NCBI GenBank assembly: GCA_035353175.1
Contig: DAOPZC010000115.1
Span: forward strand, 1 to 8,930
Direction of reading: 5' to 3'
DNA: 8,930 nt
DNA from: DAOPZC01 sp035353175
GTDB taxonomy: Bacteria; Verrucomicrobiota; Kiritimatiellia; RFP12; UBA1067
Shown here: piece by piece, positions 1-5,156 of the stretch
How positions within the stretch are numbered: position 1 is the stretch's first letter
Layout: every line of letters starts with the position of its first letter
Notes under the pieces: model-generated
What the model was told of the DNA's origin: nothing
What the model saw: only the letters and a program-made list of their open reading frames with translations
The model's database searches: none
Program-made: the position numbers and the translations under genes

Positions 1-185
1 GTGTCGCACGAGAAGGTGCAGGCCACCATCGAGACGCCCAGCAGCCACCAGGGCATCTGCCGCCCCGAAAGGAAGAAAGACTCCGTGTCTTGCCCCGCGC
101 GCCGCGCCGCCCAGGAGCCGACGACGACGACGGAGGCCAGAAACCCGAAGATGATCCACGCGTCCAGCCAGGTGATGGTGAGCAT
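1..185 (-). CDS. Sodium:solute symporter (SSS family), N-terminal fragment
   Basis: This is the first 61 codons of a gene that runs off the left edge. Residues 7-25 form a hydrophobic first membrane helix. A basic patch (ARRAG, 27-31) follows, then SFFLSGRQMPWWLLG (36-50) and VSMVACTFSCD (51-61). The pattern 'FFL-(A/S)-GR-x-(L/M)-PWW ... S-M-V-A' is the recognisable N-terminal signature of sodium:solute symporters, which take up sugars, sialic acid, amino acids and similar solutes using a Na+ gradient. The ATG at 185 is preceded by AAGGGG (193-198) with 7-nt spacing, which fixes the start. It is the fourth gene of the leftward GH109 operon, 90 bp after the aminotransferase stop. I infer that it imports the monosaccharide released by the neighbouring glycosidases. 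The substrate cannot be read from this fragment. Confidence 0.85.
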   Translation of the reverse strand, partial: MLTITWLDAWIIFGFLASVVVVGSWAARRAGQDTESFFLSGRQMPWWLLGVSMVACTFSCD

Positions 186-200
186 AACGAATCCCCTTAC

Positions 201-269
201 TGGAATGCTGGAATGTTGGAATGAGGGTGTATCTTTCACCACCCCACATTCCACCATTCCATTATTCCA
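201..269. repeat. Inverted array of TGGAATG octamers
   Basis: TGGAATG occurs three times at exact 8-bp steps (201, 209, 217). Three complementary units follow, also at 8-bp steps: CATTCCA (247), CATTCCA (255) and TATTCCA (263). The two 23-nt arms pair at 20 of 23 positions around a 23-nt loop, so a long stem could form in DNA or RNA. It lies between the aminotransferase stop and the symporter start, with the stem ending 2 nt before the symporter ribosome-binding site. No T-tract follows on the minus strand, so it does not look like an intrinsic terminator. It may be a dispersed intergenic repeat, a transcript-stability hairpin or a protein-binding array. Confidence 0.8.
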
Positions 270-275
270 CTGCGC

Positions 276-1580
276 CTACTTCATGTACGCCGCGGCGACC
301 TTCTTGAAGGCGTCAATGCAGGCCTGCATGTGCGCCTCCGTGTAGACCGGATGCGTGAAGAAGCACATCGTGCGGTCGGTCATCCAGCGCGCGCGCGGGC
401 AGTCCACCTGGCTGTAGTCGATATTCCGCGCCTTGGGGTCGAAGAAGGGGTACTTCGCGACGCCGAAGCCGTTGCGCTCGATGTAGGCCCGCTCCTTGTA
501 CATTTCGGGCCAGAGCACGCTATAGACCGGCACACCTTCCGCCGCCACCGCCTTGATAAACTCCTTGATGGAGCACGTCAGCTTGCCCGTGTCCAAGACG
601 AACGGCGCCCACCAATAGGAGTTCTGCCGCTCCTTCGTGTCCACCGGCGCATGCAGCACCAGCGGGTGCTTCTCGAGCGCTTTCTTCAGCATCTTGCCGT
701 TGCGGATGCGGTTGGGCAAATTCCATGAGTCGAAGCGCTTCAGCTCGCATAGTCCGATCTGCGACTGGATCTCGGTCATGCGGAAGTTGAAGCCGACGCG
801 CTTATGAATGTACATCAGCTTGCCTTCCATCTCCAACAGGTTCAGGCGCTCCTTCACGTCGTAGCCGTGGTCGCGGAACGAGCGGCACTCCCACGCCAGA
901 TCGTCGTCATTCGTCACGACCATGCCGCCCTCGCCGCCCGTGGTGAAGTGCTTGCTCTGGCAGAAACTGAAACAGCCGACATCACCGATCGTGCCCGCCG
1001 TCTTGCCTTTGTAGACGCCGCCGAAGCACTGGGCGCAGTCTTCGATCACCTTCAGCTTGTGTTTTTTGGCAATCTTCAGGATCGGATCCATATCTGCGAC
1101 CACGCCGTACAGGTGGACCACAACGATGCCTTTGGTCCGCTCCGTGATCTTCTCTTCGATCTGTTTCGGATCGATCTGGTGATCGAACCCCACGTCCGTG
1201 AAAACCGGCAGGGCACCGGCCTGCAGCACGCAAAACGAAGAGGCGATGAACGAATAGGAGGGACAGATCACCTCGTCCCCCGGCCCGATCCCGAGCGACG
1301 CGATCGCGGTGTGCAGCGCGGCCGTGCCGTTCGTCACGCTGATCGCGTTCCGCACGCCCAGCCACTTCGCCCACTCGCTCTCGAATTTCATGCCGACCGG
1401 CCCGGTCCAGTAATTCACCTTGCCGTTCAGCAGCGGCTCCAGCGCAGTCTTAATCGTCTCCTCCGAGAACGAGGGCCACATCGGAAAGCCCTTGTCCCAC
1501 ACTTTTGTGCCGCCCTTGACCGCCAGAACGGCCGTCTTGTCAGCACTTTTTTTCGCAGCCTTCGTTTCTTTTGCTTTCAT
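276..1580 (-). CDS. DegT/DnrJ/EryC1/StrS-family PLP-dependent aminotransferase
   Basis: This 434-residue protein is a fold-type I PLP enzyme of the sugar aminotransferase family, which usually transfers an amino group to a keto-sugar, often nucleotide-linked, in the cytoplasm. Visible signatures are the phosphate-binding SVTNGTAALH (81-90), GDEVICPSYSFIAS (101-114), VIEDCAQCFGG (178-188) with Asp181 placed to contact the pyridine nitrogen, SKHFTTGGEGG (209-219) with Lys210 as the Schiff-base lysine, and GFNFRMTEIQSQIG (263-276). All key residues are present and the length is slightly above the usual 370-420. An ATG 16 codons upstream is open, but the ATG at 1580 has AAGGAG (1589-1594) 8 nt ahead and is preferred. 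The extra length is a Lys/Ala-rich N-terminal tail (about residues 1-19) before the normal family start near LAVKGG. No export signal is seen. It lies third in the operon, 54 bp after the GH20-like gene. Its substrate is unknown, and a biosynthetic enzyme among glycosidases is unexpected. Confidence 0.9.
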   Translation of the reverse strand: MKAKETKAAKKSADKTAVLAVKGGTKVWDKGFPMWPSFSEETIKTALEPLLNGKVNYWTGPVGMKFESEWAKWLGVRNAISVTNGTAALHTAIASLGIGPGDEVICPSYSFIASSFCVLQAGALPVFTDVGFDHQIDPKQIEEKITERTKGIVVVHLYGVVADMDPILKIAKKHKLKVIEDCAQCFGGVYKGKTAGTIGDVGCFSFCQSKHFTTGGEGGMVVTNDDDLAWECRSFRDHGYDVKERLNLLEMEGKLMYIHKRVGFNFRMTEIQSQIGLCELKRFDSWNLPNRIRNGKMLKKALEKHPLVLHAPVDTKERQNSYWWAPFVLDTGKLTCSIKEFIKAVAAEGVPVYSVLWPEMYKERAYIERNGFGVAKYPFFDPKARNIDYSQVDCPRARWMTDRTMCFFTHPVYTEAHMQACIDAFKKVAAAYMK

Positions 1581-1634
1581 TCGCGTTTCTCCTTTGCCTG
1601 TGAGCATGGCATACCGCCTCCGCCTCAAGCCTGT

Positions 1635-2666
1635 TCACCCCTTGATGCACGTCTCGACCTGCTCGATCGCCTGCAGATTCTTCTCCTGCCATTCGGGCAA
1701 CGTGAAGAACCACGGCGCCATCAGGAAACCCTTGAGCCGCTCCGGCGCGAGGTTCTTTCTGCAGAAATCGACCGTACCCCTGAAGTTCGCATCGCTGCTC
1801 CAGTTCGAACCCGTCGGCACCTGCTCGAACCCCGCCTTGTCGAGATCGAGATAGGTCTTCACGTACTTTTGCTTCTCGGGCTCGAACGTCGCGCTGTAAT
1901 ACCAGTTGCTCTGCAGCACCGATTTCGGCATGCGGTTCAGGAACTCCTCGGGGTGGTTCCAGTAGAAATCCGACCAGATCCACGGGCGCACGCCCTGCTT
2001 CTCGACCTCTTTCACAAAGAACATGAAGTCGTGCCACCACAACTCGCCCTGCCGCACCACCGCATAGCTGTACTTCGCCTGGTGTCCGGCCGTTTCCTCA
2101 TCGTATCCGAGATGAAAAAAACGCGGTTTGTCGAAAATCGCGCACACCTCGCGGATCATATCCGCGCACACCTTGTAGTACGCCGGAGTGGAGACCTGCC
2201 GGCCGTATTCCTTGAGCCACGTATCGTGCGCGGTCGAGAAATTGAGTTTCGGGATCGGCTCAAGCCCCATGGCCCGGAGCCGCGCCAGTTCGTTGCGGAA
2301 ACGCTCGACTGGCCACGACCCTTTCACGGACAGTTCGGGGTGGCTTTCGTACTGCAGCGCCTCGCCGAGGTCGATCACCACGAGGTTCATGCTGGCCGCT
2401 TGCATCCTCGCCGTCAGCGCCTGCCAGACCTTCTCGTCAAAGCGCAGGTGGTCCGCCTGGCACACCAGGCTCAGCTGCTCGCCCTTGAAGGGCCCCCACG
2501 ACGTCACCGGCACATCCGACCACATGTTCGTGCCCATGTGCAGAAGCGCGCCCCACATCAACGGCGGCGCGACCTGCTGCGCCTTCGCCAAGCCCGGCAG
2601 CGTCGAAACCGCCGCAGCGGCCAACCCGGCGTTTACAAACGCGCGCCTTGAGATACGATTCCCCAT
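1635..2666 (-). CDS. Tat-exported GH20-like glycoside hydrolase (paralogue A)
   Basis: This 343-residue protein has a clear Tat signal: SRRAFV (6-11), a hydrophobic stretch to about 24, and a probable cleavage after AKA (27-29), giving a soluble periplasmic protein. The remainder looks like a TIM-barrel hydrolase. FFHLGYDEE (183-191) matches the H-x-G-x-D-E motif of family GH20 beta-N-acetylhexosaminidases, with Asp189/Glu190 as the candidate polariser/acid pair. PIPKLNFSTAHD (137-148) sits where GH20 has 'IPE-x-D-x-PGH'. Trp-rich C-terminal strands (WIWSDF 229-234, SNWYY 253-257, APWFF 317-321) also fit. It lacks the N-terminal domain that usually precedes the GH20 barrel, and its overall similarity to GH20 is distant, so activity is inferred. 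The start at 2666 has AAGGAG (2673-2678) 6 nt ahead and opens directly on the signal peptide. An open frame further upstream overlaps the GH109 gene and is not used. It is paralogous to the gene at 7564-8709. Confidence 0.68.
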   Translation of the reverse strand: MGNRISRRAFVNAGLAAAAVSTLPGLAKAQQVAPPLMWGALLHMGTNMWSDVPVTSWGPFKGEQLSLVCQADHLRFDEKVWQALTARMQAASMNLVVIDLGEALQYESHPELSVKGSWPVERFRNELARLRAMGLEPIPKLNFSTAHDTWLKEYGRQVSTPAYYKVCADMIREVCAIFDKPRFFHLGYDEETAGHQAKYSYAVVRQGELWWHDFMFFVKEVEKQGVRPWIWSDFYWNHPEEFLNRMPKSVLQSNWYYSATFEPEKQKYVKTYLDLDKAGFEQVPTGSNWSSDANFRGTVDFCRKNLAPERLKGFLMAPWFFTLPEWQEKNLQAIEQVETCIKG

Positions 2667-2707
2667 GATGATCTCCTTGCTGTTAGCGTGTCCGCCACGT
2701 CGCCCCC

Positions 2708-2720
2708 GCCCCTGCGGGGC
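2708..2720 (-). repeat. Short GC hairpin at the GH109 stop codon
   Basis: GCCCC-TGC-GGGGC is a perfect 5-bp stem with a 3-nt loop. It touches the stop codon of the GH109 gene and lies within the 53-bp gap before the GH20-like gene. No T-run follows on the minus strand, so it is not an ordinary intrinsic terminator. It could modulate processing or relative expression of the two genes, but a stem this short can arise by chance in GC-rich DNA. Confidence 0.3.
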
Positions 2721-4072
2721 TACACCTCGACGAGCCCCAACGGCTGCGCGGCGCGCCACGCGCCGCGCGTGAAATCCGGCACCTCCACGGAGGAACCGTC
2801 CTTCAGCACAGAGCGCTCCGTCAGCTCCACCAACGAGCTCCACGTCACGCCGTCGTAGACATCCTGATCCAACGGCAGACCGTTCAGCAGACAGTGGCAA
2901 AGACGGTACTCCATGATGTAGTCCATGCCGCCGTGGCCGCCGTTTTGCTTGGCGATCTCGCCGATTTTCTTCCAAAGCGGATGCGTGTATTTGGCCTTCA
3001 GTTCCGCCAGGCGCTTGTCGTCCAGCCACTCGTGGAAACTCGGGCTGAGCGCCACGCGCAGCGGATAGGAGCACAGCGTGCCCCGGGTGCCGGTGATCAG
3101 GTTGATGCGGCTGTACGGCCTGGGGCTGTAACGCCCGTACTGCACCATGATCGTGCGGCCTCTCGCGGTGCGGACCACCGTGGTGCTCATGTCACCCGTC
3201 TTGTACGGATAGTGCGCACGAGGATCGGATTCGCCGAACTTTTCCTTGATGAACGAGGTCAGCCCGAATTCGTTTGAACTCAGCGACACCAGCCGCTCGA
3301 ACCGGTCGCCACGGTTGATGCCCATGTACTGTGCGATGGGGCCGAGCCCGTGTGTGGGATACGAGTTGCCGGTGTGCGCCTTGAAAAACTCGAACGCGTA
3401 GTCCTTATAATAGGTGCCGTCGGTCAGTCCCGCGCGCAGCTCGTGGATGTAGCCGCAGTCACCATGCACCAGTTCGCCCAGCAGGCCGTTGCGCACCAGC
3501 GAAAGCGCCAGCAACTCGTCTTCGCCATAACAGCAATTCTCCAGCATCATGCAATGCAGACGCGACGTCTCCGCCATTTCCACCAGCCTCCAGCAGTCCG
3601 CCACCGTCATCGCAATCGGGACCTCGCAGCAGACATGCTTGCCGCACCGCATGGCGTAGAGCGCCATCGGCACATGCCATTGCCACGGCGTGCAGACGTA
3701 GACCAGATTCACGTCGGGACGCTCGCACAGTCTCTTGAACGCGTCCTCCGACCCGAAATAGGTCTCCGGCTTTGCGTGCCCGGCAGCCACAACGTCTGCC
3801 GCGCTCTTGGCGGCCCGGACCTCATGCACGTCACAGATGGCCACAACTTTGGTTTTGGGAATGCGGCTCAGCCGTTGAACCGCGCTGGGGCCGCGTTTGC
3901 CGACGCCGATGAAGCCCACGCGCACCTCGTCCAAAGCCGGTGCGCGGAGCCCCATCACCGAACCTGCGCCCTGCGACGAACCGCCGTCCCCCGTCCGGCA
4001 CCCCGTCGCCGGCAAGAGCGCGGCCATGCCCGCGCAAGAACAGTTTCTCAAGAAATCCCGACGCTTCGTCAT
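2720..4072 (-). CDS. GH109-type NAD-dependent N-acetylgalactosaminidase (Gfo/Idh/MocA fold), Tat-exported
   Basis: This 450-residue protein opens with a Tat signal (KRRDFLR, 3-9), a hydrophobic stretch and a possible lipobox at ATGC (22-25), so it may be a lipoprotein. Residues 50-190 are a Rossmann domain with GFIGVGKRG (53-61) binding NAD(H), VCTPWQWHVPMALYA (126-140) and CCEVP with Glu150. The rest carries GH109 hallmarks rather than those of a plain dehydrogenase: HCMMLENCCY (173-182), HTGNSYPTHGLGP (233-245) with His241, YSPRPYSRI (315-323), GGHGGMDYIMEYRL (378-391), LPLDQDVYD (399-407) and VPDFTRGAW (431-439). GH109 enzymes use tightly bound NAD+ to oxidise C3 transiently and cleave terminal GalNAc, typically alpha-linked as in mucin O-glycans and blood-group A. 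The length is normal for the family. The start at 4072 follows AAGGGG (4078-4083). A TTG at 4111 in the same frame is less likely because it would bury the Tat motif. This is the first gene of the leftward operon and is divergent from the AraC gene. Confidence 0.9.
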   Translation of the reverse strand: MTKRRDFLRNCSCAGMAALLPATGCRTGDGGSSQGAGSVMGLRAPALDEVRVGFIGVGKRGPSAVQRLSRIPKTKVVAICDVHEVRAAKSAADVVAAGHAKPETYFGSEDAFKRLCERPDVNLVYVCTPWQWHVPMALYAMRCGKHVCCEVPIAMTVADCWRLVEMAETSRLHCMMLENCCYGEDELLALSLVRNGLLGELVHGDCGYIHELRAGLTDGTYYKDYAFEFFKAHTGNSYPTHGLGPIAQYMGINRGDRFERLVSLSSNEFGLTSFIKEKFGESDPRAHYPYKTGDMSTTVVRTARGRTIMVQYGRYSPRPYSRINLITGTRGTLCSYPLRVALSPSFHEWLDDKRLAELKAKYTHPLWKKIGEIAKQNGGHGGMDYIMEYRLCHCLLNGLPLDQDVYDGVTWSSLVELTERSVLKDGSSVEVPDFTRGAWRAAQPLGLVEV

Positions 4073-4138
4073 ACGCCCCCCTTCTTCTGCGGTTTTGAGA
4101 ACGTCCCCCAACCCGCATCGCCTTGCTCCATTGACGAA

Positions 4139-4167
4139 AGTATCACATAGTCGACACGCTATAACAA
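4139..4167 (-). promoter_or_regulatory. Candidate sigma-70-type promoter of the GH109 operon
   Basis: On the minus strand, TTGTTA (4162-4167, -35, 4 of 6 to consensus) is separated by exactly 17 nt from GATACT (4139-4144, -10, 4 of 6), and the -10 is extended by TG one base upstream. Transcription would begin near 4132 and leave a leader of about 60 nt before the GH109 ATG. Both boxes are imperfect, which fits an activator-dependent promoter. A short ATAG-N8-CTAT inverted repeat (4147-4162) lies in the spacer. This is pattern matching only. Confidence 0.4.
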
Positions 4168-4170
4168 GAG

Positions 4171-4203
4171 CCGTTTCCGGCGAAGGGGACCCCTTTTCCG
4201 GCG
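4171..4203. promoter_or_regulatory. Candidate AraC-family operator: two 12-bp direct repeats, 21-bp period
   Basis: CCGTTTCCGGCG (4171-4182) and CCTTTTCCGGCG (4192-4203) match at 11 of 12 positions, with the nine-base core TTTCCGGCG identical. Their starts are exactly 21 bp apart, two helical turns, as in tandem half-sites bound on one DNA face by AraC-family activators. The near repeat ends 3 bp from the candidate -35 box of the GH109 promoter, a position suited to contact RNA polymerase. The array also lies 52-84 bp upstream of the regulator's own start, so autoregulation is possible. The eight-base part TTTCCGGC also occurs inside coding sequence near 6773 and 7624, so only the spaced pair is informative. 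Confidence 0.5.
4183..4195. repeat. Perfect palindrome between the operator repeats
   Basis: AAGGGG-A-CCCCTT is a 6-bp inverted repeat around a single central A. It fills the space between the two TTTCCGGCG repeats and overlaps the first base of the second. It could be a separate regulator site or part of the same operator. Confidence 0.4.
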
Positions 4204-4254
4204 TTTTGCGTTTTTCCCGTTGTCCTTCTTCGTCAAATTCCCTAAGTTAACGCC

Positions 4255-5124
4255 ATGAAACTGATCGCCGAGAAACCGTCCCTCCTGTCCGCCACCGACC
4301 TCGTGGAATGCAACCTCGTACGGGGGAGGGATTTCGGCGATGTCTGGCATCACCACCCGGCCTGCGAGATCACGCTCGTGCGGCACGGCGGCACAGAACG
4401 ATGGGTGGGAGATAAACTGGAGCCGCTCACGTCCGGAGCGATCGCCTTTCTCGGCCCGGATGTGCCACACGATTACCGTAACGTGCCGCTGCCGAAACGC
4501 CGCCCTCTGGCGGTCAATGCGGTGGTGGTCCATTTCATGCCGCACCTGCTGGGCGAGGCGTGGTACGCCTGCACCGCCATGGAACCGCTGCGCCGCCTGT
4601 TCGAACGCGCGCGGCGAGGCCTGCGCGTCGGCGGTCCCACGCGCCGACGCGCCGAGCAGATCCTTTTGCGCATGGTGCCCGCGCACGGCATCCGCCGTCT
4701 GATCCTGCTGCTCGAGCTGTTGGAACTTCTGGCGGAATCCAAACACCTCTCAGAGATCTCTTCCGAGGGCTTCCGCATTGAGCCAAAGGCATACGCCTCC
4801 GACCGCATCGGAGTCGCATGCGCCCACATTGAACAGCATCTGACCACCCCGATCCGTGTTCCTGAGCTTGCGCGAAAGCTCGGGCTCAGCGAAAGCGCTT
4901 TCAGCCGCCTGTTCAAGAAATGCACGAACAGCACCGTACCCCAATACGTCAACCGGCTCCGCATCGCCCACGCCTGCCGCCTGTTGGCGGAAACAGACAA
5001 GACCGTCGCGGAAATTGTGCGCCTGTGCGGCTACCTCTCGACCGCGCACTTCCAACGCCAGTTTCAGCGAATTCATCGCCGGACGCCGCAGTCCTATCGC
5101 GCGAACGTGCGTAAGCCGCAGTGA
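4255..5124 (+). CDS. AraC-family transcriptional regulator with cupin sensor domain
   Basis: This 289-residue protein is a one-component sugar-type regulator. The N-terminal part (about 20-100) looks like an AraC_binding cupin: WHHHPACEITLV (31-42) with the H-x-x-P-x-x-E pattern, then SGAIAFLGPDVPHDY (60-74). A Leu-rich linker helix (about 145-162) resembles a dimerisation segment. The C-terminal part (about 184-284) is a double helix-turn-helix: the first around VPELARKLGLSESAFSRLFKK (202-222) and the second around TVAEIVRLCGYLSTAHFQRQF (250-270), followed by the typical end RRTPQSYR (275-282). An in-frame TAA at 4243 makes the ATG at 4255 the first usable start, yet no convincing ribosome-binding site lies in between. 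It is divergent from the GH109 gene and convergent with the GH123 gene. The inducer is probably a sugar released by the neighbouring enzymes (inference). Confidence 0.93.
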   Translation: MKLIAEKPSLLSATDLVECNLVRGRDFGDVWHHHPACEITLVRHGGTERWVGDKLEPLTSGAIAFLGPDVPHDYRNVPLPKRRPLAVNAVVVHFMPHLLGEAWYACTAMEPLRRLFERARRGLRVGGPTRRRAEQILLRMVPAHGIRRLILLLELLELLAESKHLSEISSEGFRIEPKAYASDRIGVACAHIEQHLTTPIRVPELARKLGLSESAFSRLFKKCTNSTVPQYVNRLRIAHACRLLAETDKTVAEIVRLCGYLSTAHFQRQFQRIHRRTPQSYRANVRKPQ

Positions 5125-5127
5125 TCG

Positions 5128-5156
5128 CGGGCGCCCCTATCCGGCCCCGTTCTTTT
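5128..5156 (+). terminator. Weak candidate terminator after the AraC gene
   Basis: CGGG (5128-5131) can pair with CCCG (5146-5149), immediately followed by TTCTTTT (5150-5156), which overlaps the stop codon of the convergent GH123 gene. The 4-bp stem with a 14-nt loop is marginal. Position at a tail-to-tail junction favours a terminator, but stability is doubtful. Confidence 0.25.

Noticed and set aside
201..269. The octamer inverted repeat as an intrinsic terminator after the aminotransferase
   Set aside because: On the minus strand it is followed by GTAAGGGGATT, which is the symporter ribosome-binding region, not a T-run. The loop is also long.
201..269. CRISPR-like array
   Set aside because: Units are only 7-8 bp with no unique spacers, and no cas genes are in the window.
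1..345. Plus-strand open frame of 114 codons at the left edge
   Set aside because: It is antisense to the symporter fragment and crosses the octamer array and the end of the aminotransferase. No protein features are seen.
804..2651. A 615-codon open frame on the plus strand
   Set aside because: It lies antisense to the aminotransferase and GH20-like genes, both of which have recognisable motifs and ribosome-binding sites. Its translation is rich in Arg, His and Leu with no domain, typical of a GC-rich shadow frame.
2667..3074. N-terminal extension of the GH20-like frame by 136 codons
   Set aside because: It overlaps the end of the GH109 gene. The ATG at 2666 has a strong ribosome-binding site and opens directly on a Tat signal peptide.
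4131..4165. TTGACG (4131-4136) with TATAAC (4160-4165) as a promoter for the AraC gene
   Set aside because: The spacer is 23 nt, well outside the normal 16-18 nt range for sigma-70-type promoters.
4201..4214. Tandem GCGTTTT x2 as an additional regulator site
   Set aside because: A two-copy 7-bp repeat in a T-rich intergenic stretch is easily due to chance, and it has no special spacing to a promoter.
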